From Bacillota bacterium (GTDB taxonomy: Bacteria > Bacillota > Clostridia > Oscillospirales > Ethanoligenentaceae), in assembly GCA_023391835.1 (NCBI GenBank), contig JAEWAE010000046.1, forward strand, positions 1 to 36,494: DNA of 36,494 nucleotides. Reading direction: 5' to 3'. Position 1 is the stretch's first letter. Every line of letters starts with the position of its first letter. This document shows, one piece after another, positions 7,066-15,665 of this stretch. The notes below the pieces were generated by a model. It did no database searches. It worked only from the letters and a program-made list of their open reading frames with translations, and was not told the origin of the DNA. The translations under genes and the position numbers were made by a program.

Positions 7066-8142
7066 TCAAAAAGAGCCGATGACCTCCGCGTTGAGCCCGC
7101 GGATCACGGCGCAGGCCAGCTTCACGGCGTTTTCCACATCCGTGCGGGCGGCAATGCCGTAATGGGAATGGATATAGCGCACCGGCAGGCCCACGACGAT
7201 GACCGGCACGCTCCCGTTGGAAAGATGGATGGGCCCGCCGTTGGTGGAACCGCCCGTGCGTACCGCCTCCTGCACCGGTATGTGATTTTTTTCGGCCAGA
7301 TCCAGCGCAAAGCGGAGCATCCGGGGATTGGTGATCATGCGGTTGTCTATGTGCCGCAGCATCGGCCCGCGGCGGATAGCCGTCTGGATCATGTAGTCTT
7401 CGGTGAAGGTGTCATCCGCCGGGCTGCCCTCAAACACGATGGCCGCATCCGGATGGATGGTGCGGGCCGTCACCTCCGCGCCGCGCAGGCCCACCTCCTC
7501 CTGAGAGGCAAAGCCCGCCACGAGGTCGACATCCAGTTCCTCACCCCGGAGCTCTTCCAGCGTGGAAAGGATGGAAACGCACCCCAGCCGGCAGTCGAAC
7601 GCCTTGCCGATCATCAGGCCGGATTTCTCCAGATATTGAAAATCCACATCCGGCACCACCGGCGCACCCACCCGGATCTTATAATCCCGGATAGTCTCCT
7701 CTTTGGAAGCGGAGCCGATGTCGATGACCATTTCCGTCACTTCGGCCGGCTTTTTGCGCTCCTCCGCCGTCATGAAATGCGGGGGTTTGGTCGCTATGAT
7801 GCCGGGGATGTAGTCGCCGTCGGCGTTGCGCACCCGCACGCGGTGGGCCGGAATGTTATTGGCCACCCAGCCGCCCAGCGTGATGAAACGCAGGGTACCG
7901 TTGGGCTTGACTGCCTGCACCATGAAGCCGACCTCGTCGGTGTGGGCATCGAGCTGCACCACCGGGCGGTTCCCCTTATTTCCCCGGCGTTTGAGAAACA
8001 GATCGCGCAGGCTGTTTTCGCTCATTTCACCATACGGTGCGCCATAGCGCCGCACTACGTCGAGCACCGCGTCCTCAAAGCCCGATACGCCGTTGGCGTC
8101 CGAGATTTCCTGCGCCATTTTTAAAATTTTAGCTTGATCCAT
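7066..8142 (-). CDS. M42-family metallo-aminopeptidase
   Basis: A 358-residue protein of the glutamyl aminopeptidase/PepA-FrvX-YsdC group, cytoplasmic dinuclear enzymes that trim oligopeptides from the N-terminus. Metal and catalytic residues are visible: His67 and Asp69 (DAHTDEVG), Asp183 (AFDCRLGC), Glu215/216 (SQEEVG), Glu238 (VFEGS) and His325 (RYIHS). The ATG at 8142 is chosen over a longer frame because AAGGAG stands 9 bases before it. That AAGGAG overlaps the stop codon of the preceding S12 gene, showing tight coupling. M42 enzymes often form large dodecameric shells; nothing here shows the assembly state. Confidence 0.93.
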   Translation of the reverse strand: MDQAKILKMAQEISDANGVSGFEDAVLDVVRRYGAPYGEMSENSLRDLFLKRRGNKGNRPVVQLDAHTDEVGFMVQAVKPNGTLRFITLGGWVANNIPAHRVRVRNADGDYIPGIIATKPPHFMTAEERKKPAEVTEMVIDIGSASKEETIRDYKIRVGAPVVPDVDFQYLEKSGLMIGKAFDCRLGCVSILSTLEELRGEELDVDLVAGFASQEEVGLRGAEVTARTIHPDAAIVFEGSPADDTFTEDYMIQTAIRRGPMLRHIDNRMITNPRMLRFALDLAEKNHIPVQEAVRTGGSTNGGPIHLSNGSVPVIVVGLPVRYIHSHYGIAARTDVENAVKLACAVIRGLNAEVIGSF

Positions 8143-8156
8143 TTGGCATTCTCCTT

Positions 8157-9719
8157 TTAATTCGAATAGACCGATCGCCAGCCGCCGCGGAAAAATTCCA
8201 ACCGGCGGGTGCGCGCCGTGGAAAAAAGCAGCGCCTGCCGTGCGGAGTCCCATTGCACCGCGAGGCTCTCGCCCTTTTCCGCCAGAAAAAGCCCCGGCTC
8301 CACCTGACGCAGCGGCGTCGCGCCAAAACGCATGCGATGCAGCACCAGCCGGCCGTTTTCCGCCGTCAGACGGCAGACGGACTCGATTTCCGGCGCATAA
8401 TATTCGCCCGGAAGGTTGGCGGCGTCGGTCGAAGTCAGCGGCAGATCATTCGTCGGCCGGCAGACGGTGGTGCCCGCGCTGTTTTGCAGTTGGATCGTCC
8501 CGTCGGCCATGCAGTATAGCCGGCCGGCCAGTCCCTTATAGCCGCCGTCCGCCCCGCGGCGGTAGCGGCGGCAGGCATCCTCCTGCGCAAGGCAAAGATT
8601 ATCTTCCTCCCGCCGCACGGCGATCAGCTGCACGCCGCAGCGGTAAAGCCCCTCTTCTTTGGCCGGGCTTGTGGCCAGCGGCACCGGCGGAGCCGGCTGG
8701 AGCTCTATCGAGTCCCCCGCCAGCCGTTCCAATATCCGGTAAGCCTGCTCGATAGGGTAGCTGTCCCGCCAGTTGGAAAGCACCGCCGCCTCCAACGACA
8801 GGTCGGGGCAGTAAAGCACCGCCGAGCGGAAACCGGAATTGGCGCCGGAATGTTCCCGCACGCGCAGCCCCCGCCACCGGCGGCAGCGCAGGCCGCAGCC
8901 GTAATCGGTCTGTGTGCCGTCGCGCAGCGTATAACATTCGGTCATGCGGGCCATGGGCGCCGCGAATTCCGCCCGCGGCCTGTCCATCTGCGCCAGCCAC
9001 TTCATCAGGTCGTCCGCCGTAGTATTCAGACTCGTGGAGCCCGCCAGATCGAAGTTGAGCGCCATGGCGGCATAGCCGCCCGACCGGCCGGGCCGATAGG
9101 ATACGGCGCGCCCGGGGACGATTTCACCGTGATCGTCCCGGAAATAGCTTTGCGTCATCCCCAGCGGGCGGAAAATCCGTTCATCCGCAAATTGGCGGAG
9201 TGTCTGCCCCGAGGCGGCGCGGATCACCTCCGCCAGCAGCGTGAAAGCGGAATTGCAGTAGCAGTATTCCGCCCCGGGCCGAAAATTGACTCCCCGTTGG
9301 GCCTCGATGAGCCGCAGAATATGGGCCCGCTCGGCACGTTCCTCCATTGTGTGGCCCGACAGGGTGAAAAGATCCCATTGTTCCCGCAGGCCGCTGGCGT
9401 GATGCAGCATCTGCCACAGCGTGATGGGGTCGGGGTACTCCGGCAGCTCCGGCAGCCAGCGGTGGATATCGTCGCTCAGCGACAAGCGGTTTTCCTGTGC
9501 CAGCAGCAGAATGCACAACGCCGTGAATTGTTTGGAAACCGAGGCCACGTGAAAGATGGTGGCAGGCGAAATGGGCACATTGTGTTCCAAATCCGCCATG
9601 CCGAATCCCCGCCGATAGATCGTCTCGCCCCGGCTGCGCACGCACACGGCATACCCGGGCCTGTCCGCTTTGTCAAAAGGGGCAAACAGCCCGTCGATCT
9701 TTTCTTCCGCCGCGGTCAT
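8157..9719 (-). CDS. S12 serine hydrolase resembling D-aminopeptidase (beta-lactamase fold plus C-terminal domains)
   Basis: A 520-residue protein read from the ATG at 9719, which follows GGGAG. Penicillin-recognising enzyme motifs are clear: SVSK (Ser60, Lys63), YCN (Tyr154, Asn156) and HSG (His290-Gly292). There is no signal peptide, so it acts in the cytoplasm. About 200 residues follow the catalytic domain and look beta-rich. From memory, Ochrobactrum anthropi D-aminopeptidase (DAP) has the same length, near-identical motif spacing (Ser62, Lys65, Tyr153, His287) and two C-terminal beta-barrels. That makes a D-amino-acid-releasing peptidase an attractive reading. An esterase or D-Ala-D-Ala hydrolase of the same fold remains possible. 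A longer GTG start at 9761 would overlap the isoaspartyl dipeptidase gene. Confidence 0.85.
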   Translation of the reverse strand: MTAAEEKIDGLFAPFDKADRPGYAVCVRSRGETIYRRGFGMADLEHNVPISPATIFHVASVSKQFTALCILLLAQENRLSLSDDIHRWLPELPEYPDPITLWQMLHHASGLREQWDLFTLSGHTMEERAERAHILRLIEAQRGVNFRPGAEYCYCNSAFTLLAEVIRAASGQTLRQFADERIFRPLGMTQSYFRDDHGEIVPGRAVSYRPGRSGGYAAMALNFDLAGSTSLNTTADDLMKWLAQMDRPRAEFAAPMARMTECYTLRDGTQTDYGCGLRCRRWRGLRVREHSGANSGFRSAVLYCPDLSLEAAVLSNWRDSYPIEQAYRILERLAGDSIELQPAPPVPLATSPAKEEGLYRCGVQLIAVRREEDNLCLAQEDACRRYRRGADGGYKGLAGRLYCMADGTIQLQNSAGTTVCRPTNDLPLTSTDAANLPGEYYAPEIESVCRLTAENGRLVLHRMRFGATPLRQVEPGLFLAEKGESLAVQWDSARQALLFSTARTRRLEFFRGGWRSVYSN

Positions 9720-9744
9720 CGCCACCGTCTCCCGTCTTCCGCCG

Positions 9745-10872
9745 TCAATCCTCAAAAACACCCTTGCGCAGCACGATTTTTTCTTTCATCATCACCGTGC
9801 CCTTGGCGATGGTGGAGGATATGCTGAGATCGCCGTCGAGCACCAGCAGATCGGCGTCGCCGCCTTCGCGGATATCGCCCTTGCGGGGATAGATGCCCAA
9901 CGCTTTCGCAATGTTGCGGGTACAGAATTGTACGGCGTCCCGCAGCGGCAGGCCCTGCTCTTTTACCAGGGCGCACACTGTGTCGTGCATGGTGGTGATC
10001 TGCCCGATGCCCAGGCCGATCATCTCTTTGCGGTCGTTCCATTTCGGGATGCTGCCGTTGGCGTCGGTGCTCATCGTCACCCGCTCGGGGACGGTGTCGG
10101 TCACGGCTCTGGCCAACTGGGCCGCCGTTTCGGAAGACTTATCCCCGGTGGTGAAGTCAACGTAGCCGCCCATATTGGCGAAGCGGATGGCATCGTCATA
10201 CATTTTGCCCACATGGGTGGGGCGGAATGTCTGGATCGGAATTTCCTCGGTGCGCAGGATGTCGAAGACATCGTCGAGCTTTTTGCGGCCGCTGCCGGTG
10301 TGCATATGCACATAGCCCGGCTTGCCCGCGATCACCCCTGCCAGGCGGGTCTCGGAGGCAAGCCGGATCAGATCGGCCTTGCAGATATTCGAGGAGCGGT
10401 GGTCGGAAATGGCGATTTTGACCCCGATGCACTCGTCAATAAATACGATATCTTTTTTCACCGAGCCGGTGAGCGTGGGGGACGGATACTCGTACGAACC
10501 GGTCAGGCAGTATGTCGTCAGCCCTTCTTCCTTGAGAGCCTTGACTTTGGCCACCAGATTTTCGACCGAGCGGGTGGTGCCGTCCGTGCCCAGCAGGCCC
10601 ACCAGCGTCGTGACGCCGCCCCGCACACAGTCGGAAAGCTTCAGTTCCGGTACCCGCTTGGTGAAACCGCCCTCGCCGCCCCCGCCCGTGACGTGCACAT
10701 GTTGGTCGATATACCCGGGAATGACGGCTCGGCCCTCCCCCTCAATGATATCGGCTGTTGGCACGGGGGATTCCAGCCCCTTGCCCAGGCCGATGTTTTC
10801 TCCGCCCGCAGTCAGAATGTTGACGGGTTCCCCCTCCCCGTACAGCCGGACATTCCGCAGCAACAAAACCAT
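9745..10872 (-). CDS. iadA: Isoaspartyl (beta-aspartyl) dipeptidase, amidohydrolase superfamily
   Basis: A 375-residue binuclear metal enzyme that cuts beta-aspartyl dipeptides formed from damaged Asp/Asn residues. Visible residues are His58 and His60 (DQHVH), the catalytic Glu67 in GGGGEGG, the probable carboxylated Lys152 (VKIAISDHRSSN), His189/His191 (VHMHTG), His220 (RPTHVG) and Asp270 (STDANGS). Length and order fit IadA closely. AAGGAG stands about 7 bases before the ATG. The next gene starts 25 bases downstream of its stop. Confidence 0.95.
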   Translation of the reverse strand: MVLLLRNVRLYGEGEPVNILTAGGENIGLGKGLESPVPTADIIEGEGRAVIPGYIDQHVHVTGGGGEGGFTKRVPELKLSDCVRGGVTTLVGLLGTDGTTRSVENLVAKVKALKEEGLTTYCLTGSYEYPSPTLTGSVKKDIVFIDECIGVKIAISDHRSSNICKADLIRLASETRLAGVIAGKPGYVHMHTGSGRKKLDDVFDILRTEEIPIQTFRPTHVGKMYDDAIRFANMGGYVDFTTGDKSSETAAQLARAVTDTVPERVTMSTDANGSIPKWNDRKEMIGLGIGQITTMHDTVCALVKEQGLPLRDAVQFCTRNIAKALGIYPRKGDIREGGDADLLVLDGDLSISSTIAKGTVMMKEKIVLRKGVFED

Positions 10873-10949
10873 GATATCTCTCCTTCTGTTTGGATTTTCG
10901 GATACACCCAGTCAAACCGACCCGCCGGTCAGGCCGACGGGCCGGTCGC

Positions 10950-11648
10950 TCACCCGCCCCGCACCTTTTTGCCGACAAACCGGATGGCGCTTTTGGCCAG
11001 GATGGTCGTCGGGTCGTATTGGGGCAGCACGGTCGGTATATGGGCAAACACGATGGGCAGCTCGGTGCAGCCTAGCACGACGCCCTCGGCTCCCCTTTTT
11101 TGCAATTTTTCGACAAGCCCCGCCAACTTTTGCACCGGCAGCTCCTGATCCTGCGCTTTGACACAATAGATGGTCTGCATGACCATCCGCTGATCTTCCG
11201 GCTCCGGCAGCAGGATACGGATTCCCCGGGCCGACAGGGCCCGTTCGTAGATTCCCGTCCGGCAGGTGCCGTCGGTGGCCAGCAGCCCGACACAGCGGAT
11301 ACCCTGCGCCGCGATGGCCCGGGCGGTTTCTTCCAGCATGTTGATAAACGGGATGGAAACGCCCTCCTGAAGCCGGCCGACAAAATAGTGGGCGGTGTTG
11401 CAGGGCATGAGAATGGCGTCACAGCCCGCCCGCTCCAGCAGCGCAGCGGATTCCCGCATGGCCGGCACCGGGTCGGGGCCGCCGTGCAGGATGGCCGCCG
11501 TGCGGTCGGGAATCTGCGCGTGATTGTCAATGATGATACGGATATGGTCGTTATCGCCTTTGGCATCCGTGAGCCGGACGATTTTGGTAAACAGATCCGC
11601 GGTGGCCATCGGGCCCATGCCGCCCAATATGCCGATGATTTTCCCCAT
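10950..11648 (-). CDS. Aspartate/glutamate racemase-family protein
   Basis: A 232-residue protein with the two-cysteine racemase active site: Cys83 (MPCNTAH) and Cys194 (VLGCTELP). The N-terminus MGKIIGILGGMGPMATADLF is characteristic, which is why the ATG at 11648 is chosen over a frame extending 41 residues upstream into the ATPase gene. It should interconvert L- and D-aspartate or glutamate without cofactor. Its place between a peptide importer and an isoaspartyl dipeptidase suggests a catabolic role on acidic residues released from imported peptides, not cell-wall D-Glu supply. That is an inference. Some relatives are EcL-DER-like broad racemases. Confidence 0.9.
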   Translation of the reverse strand: MGKIIGILGGMGPMATADLFTKIVRLTDAKGDNDHIRIIIDNHAQIPDRTAAILHGGPDPVPAMRESAALLERAGCDAILMPCNTAHYFVGRLQEGVSIPFINMLEETARAIAAQGIRCVGLLATDGTCRTGIYERALSARGIRILLPEPEDQRMVMQTIYCVKAQDQELPVQKLAGLVEKLQKRGAEGVVLGCTELPIVFAHIPTVLPQYDPTTILAKSAIRFVGKKVRGG

Positions 11649-11665
11649 GAAAACAAAACGCCTCT

Positions 11666-12667
11666 TTATTTTACCCTGACGGGCTCTTTTGCCCCGGTCG
11701 GGGTATACAAATGACAGCAGACCGAATGGGTGTCGCTGATTTTTGTCCAGCGTGGCACCTCTTTGCGGCACACTTCCATGCAGTGGGGGCAGCGGGTATG
11801 AAATTTGCAGCCGGAGGGCGGATTAAGCGCCGACGGGATTCCCCCCTCCAGCAGCACGGGCTTTTTGCGCGCGTGCGGGTCCGGCACCGGCACGGCGGAA
11901 AGCAGCGCCTGTGTATACGGATGCAGCGGCTTTTCATACAGCGAGACCTTGTCGGAAATCTCGACGAAGTTGCCCAGATACATCACCCCCACCCGGTCGC
12001 TGATATGCTCCACCACGCTCAGGTCGTGTGCGATAAAAATATAGGTCAGGTTCATGTCGCGCTGCAGGTCGCTCATCAGATTGAGCACCTGGGACTGGAT
12101 GGACACATCCAGCGCCGAAACCGGCTCGTCGGCGATGATGAGCTTGGGCTCCACCGCCAGTGCCCGGGCGATACCGATACGCTGCCGCTGGCCGCCGCTG
12201 AATTCATGGGGGTACCGGTTGGCATGGTAATCATCCAGGCCCACCTTGCGCAGCAGCGAAATCACCCGGCGGTCGATTTCCTCCCGGCCCCGCGCCAGAT
12301 GATGGATGAGCATCGGCTCGGCCAGTATATTGCGCACCGACATGCGCGGGTTGAGGGAGGCGTATGGGTCTTGAAAGACCATCTGCATCCCTTTGTGTAT
12401 CTCACGCATCTGCCGGTTGGTATATCCGGAAATATCCCGGCCGTCAAAGACGATCTTACCGTCCGTAGCCGGCTGGAGCCGGCAGATCACTTTGCTCAGT
12501 GTGGATTTGCCGCAGCCCGACTCCCCCACCACACCGAACGCTTCGCCCTCATATATGTCGAACGTCACACCATCCAGCGCCTTCACATAGGCCGTCTTGC
12601 CAAACGCCCCGCTGCGCACAGGATAGTATGATTTCAGATTCTCAACGTGCAGCAGAACTTTTTTCAT
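11666..12667 (-). CDS. Peptide ABC importer 1, ATP-binding protein (DppF/OppF type)
   Basis: An ATPase of about 333 residues with Walker A GESGCGKST (about residues 48-56), signature FSGGQRQR, Walker B LIIADEP and H-loop IAHD. The C-terminal oligopeptide/dipeptide extension carries a cysteine cluster (GCKFHTRCPHCMEVC), a region that can bind an iron-sulphur cluster in some Dpp ATPases. It pairs with the DppD-type subunit to drive the two permeases. Two starts are possible, ATG at 12673 or 12667; GGAGGG lies six bases before the second. The gene overlaps the end of the DppD-type gene, as usual in these operons. Confidence 0.94.
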   Translation of the reverse strand: MKKVLLHVENLKSYYPVRSGAFGKTAYVKALDGVTFDIYEGEAFGVVGESGCGKSTLSKVICRLQPATDGKIVFDGRDISGYTNRQMREIHKGMQMVFQDPYASLNPRMSVRNILAEPMLIHHLARGREEIDRRVISLLRKVGLDDYHANRYPHEFSGGQRQRIGIARALAVEPKLIIADEPVSALDVSIQSQVLNLMSDLQRDMNLTYIFIAHDLSVVEHISDRVGVMYLGNFVEISDKVSLYEKPLHPYTQALLSAVPVPDPHARKKPVLLEGGIPSALNPPSGCKFHTRCPHCMEVCRKEVPRWTKISDTHSVCCHLYTPTGAKEPVRVK

Positions 12668-13670
12668 TTCCATCCCTCCGCTCCTCCTGCTGGTGGCACA
12701 GCCAGCACCGGCTCCTATGCCCGTTGCCGAGCTCGCAGAAATCCGGTTCCTGTTTCCGGCAGATATCCATCACCCGGCTGCACCGGGGCGCGAATTTGCA
12801 CCCCTTCGGCATATATTTGGGGTTGGGGACGTTGCCGGGGATACAATCCAGCCGCTCCACATGCTGCCCCAGGCGAGGGATCGATTTGAGCAGGCCCACG
12901 GTATACGGGTGGCCGGGATGGTCGAAAATATCGTACACGCTGCCCGATTCTACCACGCGGCCGCAGTACATCACCGCCACCTCGTCGCAGGTTTCCGCCA
13001 CCACGCCGAGATTGTGCGTGATGAAAAGCGTCGAGGTGCCGATCTCGTCTTTCAGTTTGTTCATCAAACTCAGAATCTGCGCCTGTATGGTCACATCCAG
13101 CGCGGTGGTCGGCTCGTCGGCAACCAGCACCTTCGGGTGACACACCAAGGCCATGGCGATCATGATCCGCTGCCGCTGGCCGCCCGAAAGCTGAAACGGA
13201 TACTCGTCCAGCACGCTTTCCGCCCGGGGAATCTCCACCATTTTAAGCATCTCAAGGGCTTTCGCGCGCGCCTGCGCCTTGTCGACCTCCTGATGGAATC
13301 GGATGGCCTCGGAAATCTGAGCCCCGATCTTCATCACCGGGTTCAGGCTGGTCATCGGCTCCTGAAAAATCATGGCGATCTGACCGCCGCGGAGCTTACG
13401 CTTGGTTTCCTCGCTGACATGGACTATGTCTTCCCCGTTGAGCAGAATCCGGCCGTCCACCACTTTGCCCCGGGTACCCATCAGCAGCCCCATGACTGAC
13501 AAAGCGGTCACACTCTTGCCCGAGCCCGATTCTCCCACGATTCCCAGCGTCGAGCCCTCTTTGAGCGTAAGGTCGACTCCATCGACCGCCTTGACCACAC
13601 CGTCGTCGGTGAAAAAATAGGTGCACAGGTTCCGGATTTCCAGAATATTTTTTGCCGCGTTTTCACTCAT
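12642..13670 (-). CDS. Peptide ABC importer 1, ATP-binding protein (DppD/OppD type)
   Basis: A 342-residue ATPase. Walker A is GESGSGKS (about residues 46-53), the signature is LSGGQRQR, and Walker B is VLVADEPTTALD. The C-terminal extension ends with GCKFAPRCSRVMDIC, the oligopeptide-transporter ATPase hallmark. It is the partner of the DppF-type ATPase downstream, with which it overlaps by at least 26 bases. A GAGG stands about 9 bases before the ATG, reaching back over the stop of the upstream permease gene. Confidence 0.94.
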   Translation of the reverse strand: MSENAAKNILEIRNLCTYFFTDDGVVKAVDGVDLTLKEGSTLGIVGESGSGKSVTALSVMGLLMGTRGKVVDGRILLNGEDIVHVSEETKRKLRGGQIAMIFQEPMTSLNPVMKIGAQISEAIRFHQEVDKAQARAKALEMLKMVEIPRAESVLDEYPFQLSGGQRQRIMIAMALVCHPKVLVADEPTTALDVTIQAQILSLMNKLKDEIGTSTLFITHNLGVVAETCDEVAVMYCGRVVESGSVYDIFDHPGHPYTVGLLKSIPRLGQHVERLDCIPGNVPNPKYMPKGCKFAPRCSRVMDICRKQEPDFCELGNGHRSRCWLCHQQEERRDGNEKSSAAR

Positions 13671-13680
13671 GTTATTCGCC

Positions 13681-14589
13681 TCAATCGCTCAATCTGGGGT
13701 CTAGCGCGTCGCGAAGCCCGTCACCCAGAAGGTTGAAACTCAGCACCGTCAGGAAAATGGCAAGCCCCGGAAATATCGTCACATGCGGCGCCGTCGCCAT
13801 ATAATTGCGCCCGTTGCTCAGCATCAGGCCCCATTCCGGCGTCGGGGCCGCCGCCCCCATGCCCAGGAAGCTCAGGCTCGAAGCCGTCAGAATGGATGTG
13901 CCGATAGACATGGTATACTGTACGATGATGTTGGGCACGGCACCCGGAAGGATGTACCGGAACAGAATCCGGAAATCGCTGGCGCCCAGGTTTTTCGCCG
14001 CCATGACATACACACTTTTTTTAAGCTGCAGGGTACTGCTGCGCACCAGGCGGGCAAAGGTCGGCGTGCCGAAAACCGCCACGGCGATGACCACATTGTA
14101 AAGGCCGGGGCCAAGGATTGCCACGATGGCGATGGCAAGGATCAGGCCCGGGAATGCGAACAGCGTGTCGCCGATGCGCATGATGATTTCATCCAGAATG
14201 CCGCCGTAATAGCCGCCGAGAAGGCCGAGGATGGTGCCGGCCACGGCGGCCGTCGTGACGGATGCCAGCCCCACCGACAGCGAAATGCGTGTGCCGCACA
14301 GCACCCGGCTGAAAATATCGCGTCCGAATTCATCGGTGCCAAACAGATGCTTGAAGCTCGGCCCGGCCAGCACACTGTTATAGTCATACTGATTGATCTT
14401 ATAGGGGGCAACCCAGTAGGCGATCACGGCAATCACGACCAGCAGCAGGATAAAGACCGCCGCGGCCAAAGCCGTCTTCTGCTTTCTGAATTTACGGATA
14501 AATTCGGAAAACGGCGTACGGATTGAGGCAAGCTCCTCGTTTTCCGCTTCGTTTGCGCCCTGAGGTCCCATTTCATATGTAGCATTCAC
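13681..14589 (-). CDS. Peptide ABC importer 1, permease (DppC/OppC type)
   Basis: A 302-residue inner-membrane protein that starts with GTG; AAGGAG lies about 10 bases upstream. It has an N-terminal cytoplasmic stretch, a first membrane segment at about residues 40-62 (AAAVFILLLVVIAVIAYWVA) and the N-terminal OppC domain followed by the transport core. The EAA-type loop reads MAAKNLGASDFRILFRYILP and contacts the ATPases. It forms the translocation channel with the DppB-type permease encoded immediately upstream. Confidence 0.93.
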   Translation of the reverse strand: MNATYEMGPQGANEAENEELASIRTPFSEFIRKFRKQKTALAAAVFILLLVVIAVIAYWVAPYKINQYDYNSVLAGPSFKHLFGTDEFGRDIFSRVLCGTRISLSVGLASVTTAAVAGTILGLLGGYYGGILDEIIMRIGDTLFAFPGLILAIAIVAILGPGLYNVVIAVAVFGTPTFARLVRSSTLQLKKSVYVMAAKNLGASDFRILFRYILPGAVPNIIVQYTMSIGTSILTASSLSFLGMGAAAPTPEWGLMLSNGRNYMATAPHVTIFPGLAIFLTVLSFNLLGDGLRDALDPRLSD

Positions 14590-14605
14590 GGTATGGCCTC
14601 TCCTT

Positions 14606-15526
14606 TTAACTCAACTGTATCTCCGGATTCAGCAGCGCATACAGAATATCCACGATCAGATTGATGAGGATGAAATGCAGGGAAAAAAGCAGGATCAGCG
14701 CTTGAATACACGGATAATCACGGGCATTGATGGAATTGAGCAACAAACTGCCGACTCCCGGATAGGCGAACACCGACTCCACAACGACCGAGCCGCCCAG
14801 CAAAAAGCCGAATTGCAGACCGGCCACCGTGATCACCGGGATCATCGAATTGCGGAAGGCATGGAGCCAGACCACGCGCCTTTCCCGAATACCTTTCGCC
14901 CGTGCGGTACGCACATAGTCCTCTTTTAACACTTCGATAATGGAGGACCGGGTAAATCGGGCCAGCACGGCCGCGATGCCCGTGCCCAGCGTAAAGGAGG
15001 GAAGAATCAGGCTTTTCCACGACTCGGCGCCGGTAGCCGGAAGAATCCGCAGCCACACCGAAAAAATCAGAATCATAATGAACCCGATCCAGAACGAAGG
15101 CATGGAAATACCGGAAACGGCCAGCGTCATGCCGGTGTAATCCTGCCAGTGGGAACGATGCCGGCCGGACCACACACCCAGCAGCACACCGACGATCGTG
15201 CTCCAGATCAGGCTGGCAAGCGCCAGTTTCATGGTCTGCCAGTACCGCTGCCCAATTTCGTAGCTGACGGCACGCTTGGTGCTGATCGAGGTGCCCAGAT
15301 TGCCGTGCAGCAGATTTCCCATCCACACCACATACTGGGTGACCAACGGTTTATTCAGACCAAGCTGATCGCGGATGGTTTCCACGGTTTGCTGTGAAGC
15401 CTCCGGCCCGGCGGAGAGCCTGGCCGGGTCGCCCGGGATCAGGTGAATAAACAGAAAGACAAAAATAGTCACCAGCAGCAACGTGGGGACCATCCCCAGC
15501 ACTCGCTTGACTATGTAGCGCAGCAT
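14606..15526 (-). CDS. Peptide ABC importer 1, permease (DppB/OppB type)
   Basis: A 306-residue membrane protein beginning MLRYIVKRVLGMVPTLLLVT, the usual DppB opening, with LIPGDPA after the first membrane segment. The EAA-type loop is around DYVRTARAKGI. It ends with LLNPEIQLS, as most DppB proteins do. AAGGAAG precedes the ATG. It is separated from the binding-protein gene by 139 bases that contain a strong perfect hairpin. Confidence 0.94.
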   Translation of the reverse strand: MLRYIVKRVLGMVPTLLLVTIFVFLFIHLIPGDPARLSAGPEASQQTVETIRDQLGLNKPLVTQYVVWMGNLLHGNLGTSISTKRAVSYEIGQRYWQTMKLALASLIWSTIVGVLLGVWSGRHRSHWQDYTGMTLAVSGISMPSFWIGFIMILIFSVWLRILPATGAESWKSLILPSFTLGTGIAAVLARFTRSSIIEVLKEDYVRTARAKGIRERRVVWLHAFRNSMIPVITVAGLQFGFLLGGSVVVESVFAYPGVGSLLLNSINARDYPCIQALILLFSLHFILINLIVDILYALLNPEIQLS

Positions 15527-15562
15527 CGGCTGACCACTTCCTTATTCCGAAATATATATGGG

Positions 15563-15607
15563 GAGAATCCAGTTCTGCCTCTTTTTCGGTGGCAGAACTG
15601 GATTCTC
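15563..15607 (-). repeat. 17-bp perfect inverted repeat between binding-protein and permease genes
   Basis: GAGAATCCAGTTCTGCC (15563-15579) and its exact complement (15591-15607) flank an 11-nt loop. It lies between the stop of the binding-protein gene (15666) and the start of dppB (15526). No T-run follows on the minus strand, so it more likely blocks 3' exonucleases or marks a processing site, raising binding-protein output over permease output. A small repeat element is the alternative. Confidence 0.8.
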
Positions 15608-15665
15608 ATGTTCTGGAAAAGCTGGGGTCGAGAAGCCCTTACTCCACTATACCGGCGCCGCCCGA

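Noticed and set aside
6244..8124. Open frame of 626 codons on the plus strand
   Set aside because: It is antisense to the creatininase-family gene and most of the M42 gene, is His/Arg/Pro-rich and has no recognisable domain. Long antisense frames are common in GC-rich DNA.
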